Below are positions 23,870 through 34,410 of a stretch of 64,000 nucleotides of DNA, in pieces; position 1 is the first letter of the stretch; the number at the start of each line of letters is the position of its first letter. Under the pieces are notes generated by a model. The model saw only the letters and a program-made list of their open reading frames with translations, was not told the DNA's origin and did not search any database. The position numbers were made by a program, and so were the translations under genes. Origin of the DNA: Neospora caninum Liverpool (taxonomy: Eukaryota; Apicomplexa; Conoidasida; Eucoccidiorida; Sarcocystidae); contig NC_018396.1 in NCBI RefSeq assembly GCF_000208865.1, forward strand, positions 496,001-560,000, in the 5' to 3' direction.

Positions 23870-26800
23870 CTACTTGTGTCTTTCGCCCCTGTACTCGCTA
23901 CAGTCAACAACAATCGTCCCTTTTGAGGAGACGGGGTTATCGTCGGGGAGCGCGAGACCTCGCATGTCTGCATGCGCGATAAGCCACTGCGTTGCTCGAC
24001 TGAGCAGGCGATACATCAAGGGTGCTTCTTCAACTTCGTCAAGTCCCTCACCTTCGCTATCATCGCTTCTCTCCGGTTCCCTCTCTCCGTCCTCCTGGTG
24101 TCCATTCGCCTTTGTCTCGCCCGCTTCCCTGCGCCCTTCTCCCCTTTCTTCTGGTCTCCCGTGTTCCTCTCTGTGCCTCTCAGTTTCCATCACGTCGTGT
24201 CCCTCCCCTTCACGCGCATCGGCTCTCTGGGTCGGAAGAACAATGTGAAGATTCGGCAAAGGCGGCACGGCGAGTCCCCCCGCCCGTCCGCTCTCGGCTT
24301 CCGGACACAGAGGGCCATGACCTTTGGTGTCTTCGCCAGGCTCTGCCGTTGCTCGTGATGCTTTCGCCTCTGCACCCGTCTCTTTATCCTCTCTGTGCAA
24401 AGTGTTTTCCTCCTCGCTCGCGCCTGTCACAGGGACACTCTGCCAAGACCCCAACTCACTGTCCTCCTCCAGCCTCGACCGACACTGGGCGCTCCCTTGC
24501 CTCTCATCGGGGCGCGATAGCGGCGCGCATGCAGCCTTGCCACTGGCTTGTTCGTCTTCTCTGACTCTCAGCCCACCCAGATACGCCTCCGCCTTGGCCA
24601 CGGCGCGCTTTGCCTTCTCTCCCAGGGACGCAGACCATGTGAGCAGACGCGACTCGCGAGCTTCGGCAACCAGGGAAGAGAGAAAGGCTTGGCAGAGGAG
24701 AAGCTGCGCTTCTCCTTCAGAGTGGGTATGAGGAAGGATCGCGTACACGACACCCTGAATGAGGCCAACTGGGGCCAGTCCGAACGAGTAGCTATCCTGA
24801 CACATCGGCGGAAGGCAGGCTTCCAGGTCCCCTCCTCTTGTCCAGCACTCGCTGGCCTGGCACGCATCAGGCGTGGACGAGACAAGGGAAGAGGGTAAGA
24901 CAGATGCGGGAGCGAAGGGAGAGGCAGCCTTCCCACCCGCGAGGTCCTCTTCTCTCTTCGCAGGCAAACTCTTTGATTCCTCCTCCGTTTTCGCCTTCTC
25001 AGACTGCATGTGCCGATCCCTCATAGGCCGCCGCGGCGCGGGAGCGTTCCTCGGGGTATCCGCATCTGCTTCCAACCAGCAGCTCCCCGCTGGGATTTTC
25101 AGTTCCACGAAAATGTCTGAACCGCTCTCGGCTTCGCCTTTCTCCGTCGCACCTGCCTCGCTTTCGCCGGCGGGCTGGAATGAAAACCACCTCGCCCTTT
25201 TCCCCTGGTACGCGGCGGCGAGAATCTCCTCGTTGCAGCAGTCGACAAGGTGCATCAAGAAATCGTACGAAACGTCGCAGCGAAACGGCACGCCGTTCGC
25301 GTCCACGACACGCGGCTCGCCAAACACGAGAAGCTGCTTCCTCAGCGTGGGGTGTATCGACAGCAGGGAACTTGCAGAGACCCGAATCACGTCGTGGGCC
25401 ACCGCCACCACGCGCAGCAGCAGTTTGCACTTGGAATCCATCGGGTGCCGGAAATAGACCAAATCGCCTCGCGAGAAAGCTTGCACTGCCCACGGCGACG
25501 CCAAAACAAATGTCCCCTCCCCGGCGTCTTCGCCGTTGTCATCCTGCCGCTCCCGTGCGCCTCTCGCCCCGCTATTTGCGCTGGCGTCTGAAGAAGCCGC
25601 CTGCAGACTGATGGTCTCGTGTCCCGGGAGCGACAGCTCCGCAGGCGCTTTCTCCCGAGACACGTCGCTGCTGCCTGGCGTTTTCCCCTCGCCTGCACTC
25701 ACCAAGGGGGGGGCGAACCCGTCGTCCCCCTGGTTTCTGCTTTCGGCGTCTCCTCCCCTCTCTAGGATCTCTCCGTCTCTGGATTCCCTCGCAAGAGACT
25801 CCACTCCCGAGCCTCCCTCGCTTCCGTCCCTCTCGCATCCTCCCCTTACTTGAGTCCCGCCATCCGTTCTTTCGCGCTGGCCCTCTGCCTCGCCTTCTTC
25901 TCGTGTCTCCTCCTCGGGCTCCGCCCGCTCGCCTCGAGGCAGCAAGGAAAGGCGAACCGCCACGCGGCGCTCGGGATAGACAGCGAAGAGGGGCGTCTCC
26001 TGAGACAGCAAGAACAGGACGGGGAGAGCGAGAAACGCCGAGCCGACAAGCCGGCGCATGAGCTGAGACAGAAGCCGCTTGGTTCCGCCAAGCGACGGGA
26101 GCGAAAGCAGGGGAGGCTGAATCGCATGGCGCCTCGCAGACTCCGGGGATGCACTACAATCCCAGGACGGCGAGGCAGGGCGCGCTGTCTCAACTTCCTG
26201 TGACACGCCATGGAGGCGAGCAGCGGAAGAACGCGGAAGCGAAAGGCGAAGTGGGGCGACCAGCAGAGAGGGAGAAGACGACGCGGTGAGAGACAGAGAC
26301 AGCGGAAAAGGGGAGGAATCGTAAGACGGCCGCGAGGCCGAAGCGGAAGCATGCACGGTGCATGCGGAGAGGAACGAACGGGGACTGTACGCAGCGGCGA
26401 AGTTGCAAACTCTCAGGAAGTGACGGGGGAGGCTCGACAAGATACCACGAAGGGAAGGCACCAGACTGTGGCATTCTGAAGATGACGGAGAAGAGACGCC
26501 AGCTTGAGTTGGAAAGGAGGCTACCGCTCGACTCCTGGGAGCGGAGACAGCTCGGGCGACTGGAAGGTAGTGTGCATGTGCCGCGTGAAACGCGGGTCTC
26601 TGCCGCAGGGCGAAACCTGTTGTGGCACGGAAGCTTGAGGGCGGCCTTTTGGACCCTGATACAGACATGGCGGATTCTGCATACGGCGGCCGAAGACTAC
26701 GGAAGAGGGCTGGAAGAGAAGAAGGAAGGGAGGAAGGACAGGAAGAGGGAGGACACGAACAAAAACACGCAGGAAAGGAAAGCAGAGAAGCAGAGGAAGC

Positions 26801-27679
26801 CGAGGGTGTAATTTGGGGAGAAACGAGAGAACTACAGCAAGAGCACGGCACCAGAGGGGAACTGCGTGACATCGACGAATTGAGAGAGTTGCGGAGACAC
26901 CCGAGACAAGTCGAAGCTACACCTGGAGTCGGGTCACGTCGCGGCGCGACTGTAACATCAGATGCAGAGCTGTCTCTGCATGCACACTCTGCGAGTTTTC
27001 TTCTGACGAGGTTCCTTCTTCTGGGCATGCGGAAACACACAGGAAAGCGTGCCCCGCCGGTGTTACAAGAGAACCTGCCGCCTCCATGGGCCCTCAGAGG
27101 AGCGAAAAGTGATGGCAGCGGCGCCCGGTTCATTTTGAAAGCCGAGAGTCGTTCCATACATGTGTCCCCGCCTATGGAGAGAGCCTCCGTTGGAAATGTT
27201 AAATTTGCATTCTGAAGGATATTCACCAGCAAGCGACGCGTTTGCGAGACCGCAGGAGAGACACACGCCTCCTCAGCTGCGGTGTTGTCAGCCTTCCAAC
27301 TCGGAAATGCCTGCAGCGCTCGGGAGGTCTTCGGACAGCAGAGATTGCATGAGCATTTTACCGCAATTCTCCAGAGAAAGCAGGCGCGGCAGCCTGAGCG
27401 ATAAAGGTTCGTGACGAGAAAAAGAATCAGAGCGGGAAGGCAGATTTCTTGCACCGAGGCCGCGGCCGTAGCAGTCGCCTCCGTCAGCGCGCCGGCGGAG
27501 GCCGCATCGTGGAAACCTCCATTCCTCGAGAAGGACAAAACGAGGTAAATCGTGGTCCCCACAGTCAGTAGAAGGAAAGTAGGCCTGCTGAGAAAACGGA
27601 GAACAGAGTACGAGAAGCTCGCCACAGATGTGCGAGGCATGCAGTAACGCGAAAAGGCCGACACAATTTCTTGGGGCAT
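23870..27679 (-). CDS. Mitochondrial inner membrane peptidase (IMP2/S26)-like, giant and possibly inactive
   Basis: A single frame of 1,269 codons from the first ATG (27679). The N-terminal 540 residues are Ser/Pro/Arg-rich with one clear hydrophobic helix (TFLLLTVGTTIYLVLSF) near residue 40. From about residue 541 it follows the IMP2 plan: a membrane helix (LVGSAFLALPVLFLLSQ) and RLSLLP, where S578-x-x-P581 matches the catalytic S-M-x-P. A 155-residue insertion follows, then GDLVYFRHP (738-746) and LRVVAVAHD (755-763). KIPAGSCWLEAD (861-872) and DSYSFGLAPVGLIQGVV (962-978) follow; the latter is the signature D-S-x-x-F-G-x-x-x-x-G-L. The residue before R756, normally the catalytic Lys of KRV, is Leu. 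An acidic tail follows. The family acts on intermembrane-space presequences; activity here is doubtful. Confidence 0.65.
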   Translation of the reverse strand: MPQEIVSAFSRYCMPRTSVASFSYSVLRFLSRPTFLLLTVGTTIYLVLSFSRNGGFHDAASAGALTEATATAAASVQEICLPALILFLVTNLYRSGCRACFLWRIAVKCSCNLCCPKTSRALQAFPSWKADNTAAEEACVSPAVSQTRRLLVNILQNANLTFPTEALSIGGDTCMERLSAFKMNRAPLPSLFAPLRAHGGGRFSCNTGGARFPVCFRMPRRRNLVRRKLAECACRDSSASDVTVAPRRDPTPGVASTCLGCLRNSLNSSMSRSSPLVPCSCCSSLVSPQITPSASSASLLSFPACFCSCPPSSCPSSLPSSLPALFRSLRPPYAESAMSVSGSKRPPSSFRATTGFALRQRPAFHAAHAHYLPVARAVSAPRSRAVASFPTQAGVSSPSSSECHSLVPSLRGILSSLPRHFLRVCNFAAAYSPRSFLSACTVHASASASRPSYDSSPFPLSLSLTASSSPSLLVAPLRLSLPRSSAARLHGVSQEVETARPASPSWDCSASPESARRHAIQPPLLSLPSLGGTKRLLSQLMRRLVGSAFLALPVLFLLSQETPLFAVYPERRVAVRLSLLPRGERAEPEEETREEGEAEGQRERTDGGTQVRGGCERDGSEGGSGVESLARESRDGEILERGGDAESRNQGDDGFAPPLVSAGEGKTPGSSDVSREKAPAELSLPGHETISLQAASSDASANSGARGARERQDDNGEDAGEGTFVLASPWAVQAFSRGDLVYFRHPMDSKCKLLLRVVAVAHDVIRVSASSLLSIHPTLRKQLLVFGEPRVVDANGVPFRCDVSYDFLMHLVDCCNEEILAAAYQGKRARWFSFQPAGESEAGATEKGEAESGSDIFVELKIPAGSCWLEADADTPRNAPAPRRPMRDRHMQSEKAKTEEESKSLPAKREEDLAGGKAASPFAPASVLPSSLVSSTPDACQASECWTRGGDLEACLPPMCQDSYSFGLAPVGLIQGVVYAILPHTHSEGEAQLLLCQAFLSSLVAEARESRLLTWSASLGEKAKRAVAKAEAYLGGLRVREDEQASGKAACAPLSRPDERQGSAQCRSRLEEDSELGSWQSVPVTGASEEENTLHREDKETGAEAKASRATAEPGEDTKGHGPLCPEAESGRAGGLAVPPLPNLHIVLPTQRADAREGEGHDVMETERHREEHGRPEERGEGRREAGETKANGHQEDGEREPERSDDSEGEGLDEVEEAPLMYRLLSRATQWLIAHADMRGLALPDDNPVSSKGTIVVDCSEYRGERHK

Positions 27680-28987
27680 GCATGCGGCTGCGCGCCGCGA
27701 GACGCAGACCAGTTCCGACGGTGTCCCAGCTGCACAAAACAAACAATTCGAGGCCTCAGATTCTCGGGTCTCCCTCCGTGGGAATTGGGGAAGATCACTG
27801 TGCAGCGAATGGTCTTGAGCTAAAAAGAGTGTCTTTGGTTTCCCTCGCGTTCGGACAGATCCCTAGAGGTGACGCCAGTTGCGGTACTGGAAGGTGCTCG
27901 TAGAGTATACTCGTTACCGCGTGTTCGTTTGCCGTAGATCAGTCGTCTGCGGTTGGTGGTATCTCCAGCAGATCGAGGCAGAGAGCTAGCGGACCAGACA
28001 AACCCGCCGGAACCTTTGTATAAAGTTTGAACCTACTTCACGTGGTAATCGCAGTGTAGGCCTGCCGAATATGTGTTTGTGCACGAGGTCCAACGGGGTG
28101 CCCAAGCGATCTCCGACACACTCAGACAAACCCTAATCTTTTACCGCAGCAGAAACGTGGCAATGAATTGGCAGAAGCGAAAGCCAGGTTTTGACCCAGA
28201 AGTTCGACACAGAGTAGTGGAGAACGCGAGACCACTGTACGTACAGCCCTGCAACAGAGAGGCTACAAGCACGCAACTAGATCGGACAGAGGTGGTGCAT
28301 TGTCACTAACTCTTGCAGTCGAGGACATCTCCACGAGTCGTGGAATTCGGTTTTTCTACATTTTTGCCGAAAGGCTTCTGACAAGAAAAATTTCCTGAGA
28401 ATGCGCAGCGTTTTTCGCTACGCCTTTTGTCGACAGGGTGTAGAGCCCGTCGTTTCCTAAGTCGAGGGTGTGATGCGGGAGGAACCAGGAAACGAGGAAA
28501 GATGTTTTTTGAGGGAGAGGCTTATTTGGGGCGAAGGACCCGAAGTAGGCAAAGGTTTACGGCGAGGATGATACCCTGTCTAGGAAGACACTGAACACTC
28601 CCAAAGACGGAAAAGCAAACAGACTCGCTCAGCTTCTAGTCCATTTGACGTGGAAGCAAAACCGAGGAGACTAGGCAGTGAACAGAGAGCGCGAAATGCT
28701 GACACTCGCGGTCTTCACGACTGCAGCAGCGTCGCAGCTGAGGAGCGCGGTCGCTCACGGGACGTTGTTTGGGGTGTCTGTTCTAGGACACAGGAAGGCA
28801 CACGAGGCCAGGGGAGAAACACCCACTTCCAGAGACTCTCCTCTCGCGGCTTTCTTTCAGCCTAACAGAAAACAAGGCAAACTGGGCCCTCTGATCTCGA
28901 GTCCCTGCGTTGTCTTTCCCGTCTCTGGTTCGTCTCCCTCTCCAGGCGATTCCGCCGCCTCGAGATCTGCGGGGGCGGATCTGGAAC
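27680..28987. other. Intergenic region between two minus-strand genes
   Basis: The sequence just upstream of the IMP-like start carries overlapping TGCATGC words, a common coccidian promoter word. A perfect palindrome CTGTACGTACAG lies at 28235-28246. No supported gene. Confidence 0.5.
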
Positions 28988-30838
28988 TCACCCATTCGCT
29001 TTCGAGTGTTCCGCTGCGGTTGCTTCATTTTCAATTTCTGTTTCACCTGGACCTCTTGACTCGTCCCTGTGCACGCTTCGCGCACCGGACCCGACGGTGT
29101 GGCTTCGCGTGTCTTCCCTCAGTCGAGTTGAACTGCGAGGTTCTCTCTCAGTCGTGTCGCCCGTCGCCTCTGCTTCCTTTTCCACGGCGCTGGCTCGGTT
29201 CTCCTGTCTTCTTCGCCTCTTCCTACCGCGCCGCGCTCCCCGCCTTCTTGGTCCTTTTCTACGGCCTTTTCTTCGGACTCGCCTTCTTCTCTTTTTCCGG
29301 GCGTGCGCACTCGCCTTGCTCCGGAACGGGCCGTGTGACCAGACGGCGATGACCAGTGTAACTGCGAGAAGGAAAAGTTGCGCGCGGCATATGGACCGGA
29401 AGCGCTTCTCGCGCTCGGCCGCTCTGCGCTTCTTGGCCGCCTCTGCCGTCATCTCCAACTCGTCTTCGGGAACCCCCTCGATCAACCCTTCCAGGGATCT
29501 GCCGCCGGGCAGCAGCCCCTTTGCGCCAGGGTACCGAAGACGCTGGAGCACACTGAAGGCAGCTACGTGTTCGAGGATCACATCAGGATCCTGCGTTGGA
29601 GATCCGAGCCGAGGCTGCGACACACCACTTCCGTCCACGTCGGAATCCCAGCCTCGCTCGCCTTCTGAATTTCCCGCGTCCCTCCACTCGACCTTTCTCC
29701 AGAATGCACTCGCGAGTGTCGCCGCGAGGCTGCGCGTTTTGTCATGTGTCGCTTCACTGCCCTTGGCGTCAGCAGAAACCGCGCTCTGGAAAAACTTTGA
29801 CCCCAGACCTTTGGACAGTCGAGGGCGGATCTGTTCCCGAAGGCGCTGCACAATGAACAGTTGTCGCGCCAGGGGGTGTTTGAACTGCCGTACTTCGGCC
29901 TCCGATATGTCGAGTGACTCCGGCGCCAGCATGGAGACGAACTGGTCAGCGAGTTTCTGCAAATAGAGGCCGTGCTCGGTTTGCGTGAATTCTCCGATTT
30001 CCTGCGAATTGAACGCCACAACGAAATTCTGAGAGGACAGTAACGGCGGGTGCGTCCATTCAACCAGTTTGTGCGTGACGTCGGCTGCGTGGAACGGGTC
30101 TTCCTCCCGGTTGGTCCAGAACTCTTTCCGGACGAACTGAGGGAGGAATTCGACGGCCATATCCAGAGGATTTAGCGAGGGGAAGAGAAACTTCCGGTGG
30201 GGAAAAACCGCGTTGTAGCCGGCAAGGATGTGACCGAGAAGCACGTACGGAGCCGCGGGTCCGATTTGTGCCTTGTCTAAGACCTTGAACGAAACGCGGT
30301 TGGCCTTCTGAGACAAGCGTTCGACCACCCGATTCGTTAACCTAGCCTTCAAGAGTTCCGCTGGAGTCCCGGCGAGTAACGGCCGAGCAGGGGCGCCACG
30401 CAGCGAAGGCGGAGGAGCCTCCTCGGGGGGGGACACCGAAGACGGGCCAGGCGTTTGGGACGAATCGCCTAATCGAGGGGACGACGGAGACAGAGGAGAC
30501 TCTGAAGGCGACTGCTCAACACCCGTGGCAGGGGTGGGCGCCACGGCGGGAGGCCGAGAGAGGCTTTCAGACGCAGAACTGGGCAATGGCCGTGACCGCG
30601 GGCCGGAAGGAGAGGCTGCATGCGGAGGTGAAACAGAGGCCGAGGAAGCAAGAGGCATAGGGGTGCCGTCGCGAGGAGACGCCTGTGACGAGGATGCATC
30701 TGCCTGGGGACTTGCCGCGCGTGCCGGAAAGGGCCAGGACGCAGCAGGGGCAACCCACAGCGGAAGGCAGAGGAATCCAAGGAAGAAAAGAAGAAAACAC
30801 GGGGAAGGGCGACCGACGGAAAGACGCTCCACCTCCAT
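28988..30838 (-). CDS. Unrecognised secretory-pathway membrane protein
   Basis: The first ATG at 30838 gives 616 residues. Residues 14-35 are a clear signal peptide (CFLLFFLGFLCLPLWVAPAA). A 130-residue Ser/Pro/Ala-rich linker follows, then a conserved-looking globular part of about 250 residues (KVLDKAQIGPAAPYVLLGH, PSLNPLDMAVEFLPQFVRK, LYLQKLADQFVSMLAPESL, ARQLFIVQRLREQIRPR). One transmembrane helix near residues 490-510 (QLFLLAVTLVIAVW) leads into a tail with about 25 nearly consecutive Arg/Lys residues. That is a type I layout. The stop TGA at 28988-28990 lies inside G|GTGAGT, a perfect donor, so a further exon downstream on the minus strand is possible. I do not recognise the family. Secretory-organelle or ER location is inference. 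Confidence 0.6.
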   Translation of the reverse strand: MEVERLSVGRPSPCFLLFFLGFLCLPLWVAPAASWPFPARAASPQADASSSQASPRDGTPMPLASSASVSPPHAASPSGPRSRPLPSSASESLSRPPAVAPTPATGVEQSPSESPLSPSSPRLGDSSQTPGPSSVSPPEEAPPPSLRGAPARPLLAGTPAELLKARLTNRVVERLSQKANRVSFKVLDKAQIGPAAPYVLLGHILAGYNAVFPHRKFLFPSLNPLDMAVEFLPQFVRKEFWTNREEDPFHAADVTHKLVEWTHPPLLSSQNFVVAFNSQEIGEFTQTEHGLYLQKLADQFVSMLAPESLDISEAEVRQFKHPLARQLFIVQRLREQIRPRLSKGLGSKFFQSAVSADAKGSEATHDKTRSLAATLASAFWRKVEWRDAGNSEGERGWDSDVDGSGVSQPRLGSPTQDPDVILEHVAAFSVLQRLRYPGAKGLLPGGRSLEGLIEGVPEDELEMTAEAAKKRRAAEREKRFRSICRAQLFLLAVTLVIAVWSHGPFRSKASAHARKKRRRRVRRKGRRKGPRRRGARRGRKRRRRQENRASAVEKEAEATGDTTEREPRSSTRLREDTRSHTVGSGARSVHRDESRGPGETEIENEATAAEHSKANG

Positions 30839-33800
30839 CTTTTCGCAGGGCCCGAAGAGAGAGACAGAGCGACACAAGCGCGAAGGGTGACACTGCGCTG
30901 ACGAGCGTCCCTAGATCTCTTCGGAGCAGAGCGAGTCATAACGGTGAAGACCACACAGACGGCCACAGAGACAGCCACAGAGAGACGGCCGCGAGAAAAA
31001 AAGGCGCAAAGTTATCGAAGGAACGGGGGAAGCCCTAGCGAAGTCCCTCCATCCTTTGTCGGTATCGAGTTTTTTCACTGCTTTTAGACTAGCCGGCGCC
31101 CTATTTCCTCTCCTCAAGCCGCTCCACAACCCCCGTAATGAGGCGCGATCGTCAGGGGTAGGCGAGGTGAGGTCGTTCGCCGGAGGCGACACCGAGGAAC
31201 AACAGACAAACGGAGAAAGAGAAACCCTCGTGACATGCGCAGGTAAGCGTGAGGAAAACCCGGGAGATGTGCGAAAGGAGCCTACAGGACAGACAGGGGA
31301 AAAAGGCTCATATTCGCAACCCTGTATCTCCCGCCGAACAGTCCAAGGGGCTTTGAATCCCGTCAGGCTCCTCCACGCTTTCCTGTTTCTCTGCTCTACC
31401 CCAATAGGAAGTGTTGTCGGATCTTCTATTGGCAAGCAACCCGCTTCTGTTTTGAGGCATTTTGCCTCGCTGTAGGTGGACGTAGACCGGTACGTGCTGA
31501 CGAGTCGCCAGGGGAGCGCTGACAGAACTGCAAGCCGCGTCTCGCGGATTTCAGCAAGACCCGCCTCCAAAAAGAAGCAAGTGTTGCCAAAGGCCACTGG
31601 GCTGCAAAGGAAGGGATTTAACAGAAGATGACTCGATCATATTTTCCTTTCCTCCGCATAAACCCCCCCCCCCCGTGCCGCCTTGAACTCGTCGCCTGCT
31701 TTCGCCGCGCAACGCCTCCTGGGATGATGATGGCAACAGACTCGAACTTACAGACTGGAAAAGGGTTATGTGGATAGGCTAACCACCCGACTTGCGCCCT
31801 GAAGGAACAGCATCATTTTCGTTAAGTGAAGGCGGGGCATTTCGAACAGTTTTCACCGGGGGCCGCTCGTCTCCAAGAGGCGGTCCGAGCCGGCGCCCTC
31901 AATTACCTGGCGTTCGCGAAGCAAGTTGCCGCGCAGGCACAGTTTCCCAGAAATCTGAAGGTGGAAAAGAAAAAGGAACGCAAGCGAAAAAACCCGGGAA
32001 AGGTACGAAGAAGCACGAACGGTGCATGTGAACCGTTTCTGAGTCCCGCGTGCTTCACTCTTTGCTCGTACGTCTCGTGCTTCCGGGACCGGAGACCCGC
32101 AGCGTTTCAGTGAACGCAACACTTCCTGAAGCTTTCTTCTGCAACAACCCCCAAATAATCCACTTTTTTGACTGGTGCCTTCCAGGACAGGGCTTGCAAA
32201 CCGCTGGAGATCTTTTACCTCATATTCTGCAGAGGAGAGCAGCGAAAGGCGTGGCAACGCGCGCCGCGGTCCAGTGATTTCGTGTGTCCTGGCTTACCGA
32301 GCGTGGGCTGTCCAAGAGGAGACACAGAGAAGAGAAAGCCGGCGAATCGCGAAATGCCTCCAGATTCGAAACGGGGAAGGAGCCGTCCATTGCAGCACTA
32401 CAACACAGAGAAAACGCGTCTTTCTTTGCCACGCGCCTTGTGGAGCGACAAATAAGGTACCCTGGCTCGGAAATCCTTTTCCTCTGGGGCGGTCCAAGAC
32501 CCAACTGATTCTGTCTTGATGTGTCGCAGTGAGAGGAGGACAACAGTTTTGAGGCGACTTTCTGGGTGAACGCGCGAGAACGAAAGGCTCATGCAGTGCA
32601 TACTGCTAAGGAAACGTGCGCTTCACGACGGAAGCATGGAGTGTTCTGGAGAGCGTCTCACCTTTCCGTTCTTGGCTGATTCGCCAGCGTTTAGGCTGCA
32701 TTTCCAGTCGACGAGAGAGGATTCGGTGCGTAAGGCAAATGGCCACTGCCGGTCCTTATAGGCTGGATCGCTCCATTCCGACGCGGTCCGATCCTGATCT
32801 GAAGCGCGCGAAAGCTCAGTGCTCTTCTGTTCTCCACATTTTCTGCTAAGGGGAGTTCCACTCCCACGCACTCGGTGTGGATACGGCTGCCAGGATGCAA
32901 CGTAGAGCTGCACATCGAGGCAAAGGCCGCATCGACCTCAGTTTCGCTGGCCTTCTCTCTGCATGTTGTACGAATGCTCAAGTCTCAGTAGTGGGAGTGT
33001 ATCGTGCGCGGCAACTGTGTATGGAGGCGACGGATCTTCTGCTCTGTTTTGCCTAGTCCTCAGTGACTCCACGGGCGTCGTTCACCGCCCCTTCTCCGTG
33101 CCTTCAGAGAAGTGTTGGATTGAACGTTATCCAGCTGTGTCGGGCTGCTTCGGTCTTTGTTCCGGCCGATCGCGCAACACACACAACACCATTAGACAGG
33201 AGAACAGGAGCTGCGGTTTGCAGAACGACAGCCCGCGGGGCTCCATCACTCGCTTGTTGCACGTTCATCGGCGGCAATCCCCGTAGATACCACACAGCTC
33301 TGCGCGGCAGCATTCCTCAGTCGGAACTCCGCAGGCCATAACGTATTTCCCTGGAGCGCTTCTTGGTCGGGTAGCCCATGTGTCATGTACAGCATGAAAT
33401 CAGGTGTTCGCCGCAGTATATTTCTGCCTCTCGTTTTCTACTTCGACACAAACGCCACACAAACTTGTGGCCAGGCTCACACAAGGCCTTGCGTCGCCGC
33501 TTGCCACGACTTCCAGAGGAGTCACGGCACGAAGCACCGAACTGTGTCGATCCTAGCAAGGTGACAAGGCTCAGATGGCGGTGACTGTGCAGATCCCCCA
33601 GTTCGATGAATGCGAGTCGTGCTTCCAGGGAAAGGGGTGCTCCAATCCTGGATGTCACTATCGAGGCCGATCCGTGTTCGTCCTTCTGCCGCCATGTCTC
33701 TCTCTGCAAGGAACGGCTGCGCGGAAAGGCTGTCTCCAGTTTAGGGGCGCAGGGAGGAGAAACTTTTCTGTCGCTACAGCCGGGGACGAAAGGAGCGGAC

Positions 33801-34410
33801 GAAGAAGTCTCCGGGAAAAACAAAACGGTATCGAAGTTTTGTTTCTTTCACATGCATCGCCAAAGTTGGGAATCTCTCAACAAGAAATAAAGATATCTAC
33901 TGACGGAAAGTCGCACGTGTGCCCAACCGTTTGCGTGTCCAAACAACTTCTTTCAGCCAAGGTCGACGGGAGGCACCCAAGTGTGCAGTGACGCAGCTCG
34001 GCGTTGCTCGTAAAACGCAAGCCTGGCACTCTCTTGCTAGATCACCGGACACAAAACATAGAGGCAGCAAGACGGTGCAAAACCGACAACATATGCCCGG
34101 ATGCGCTCTCTTCAAAGGCAGCGCAGCAACCTGCATCCGGGGACACCCTGTTCGGTCTTTGCGCCTTTCGGTGCCTGCTTCCTCCGACAAAAGGAACACA
34201 AGACTTGCATGAGGCCCTCGAAGGTCATCTTCCCTCAACGCCTCAGGCAGTTTAATCTCGCGTGTCTTTCCCTCTCGCGTCGGGGGAGATCAGATCGCGA
34301 CGGTGCCGGCGACTCAGCGGCGACGCCGGGAGAAAACGTCTTTCCTGTCGCTCTCTTGAGCTCGAGTCGAGAGTTTGCGGTGACTCCTTCTTCTGGTCCT
34401 TTCTGCCTAC
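30839..34410. other. Intergenic region with two weak coding candidates
   Basis: Upstream of the signal-peptide gene and downstream of the FHA-parvulin gene. Most of it lacks protein-like frames. Two pieces deserve mention: the spliced candidate at 31850-32275 (listed separately) and an ATG-started 138-codon plus-strand frame at 33575-33991 with closely spaced cysteines (DECESCFQGKGCSNPGCHY). The latter has no recognised family and may be chance. Confidence 0.4.
31850..32275 (+). CDS. Possible small basic protein, two candidate exons
   Basis: A frame after CAG at 31847-31849 reads FSPGAARLQEAVRAG, ALNYLAFAKQVAAQAQFPRN and a Lys/Arg-rich KVEKKKERKRKNPGK. It ends at a GTACGA donor (GT at 32003). 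A second piece, from the acceptor at 32185, continues in phase 0 as DRACKPLEIFYLIFCRG. A possible start is one of three consecutive ATGs at 31724-31732, but its link to the first exon is unproven. The amphipathic helix plus basic tail looks protein-like; no family is recognised. Confidence 0.22.

Noticed and set aside
29097..29966. 289-codon plus-strand frame
   Set aside because: It lies fully antisense to the signal-peptide membrane protein. The Arg/Lys-rich tail and Ser/Pro codons of that gene create the open frame.
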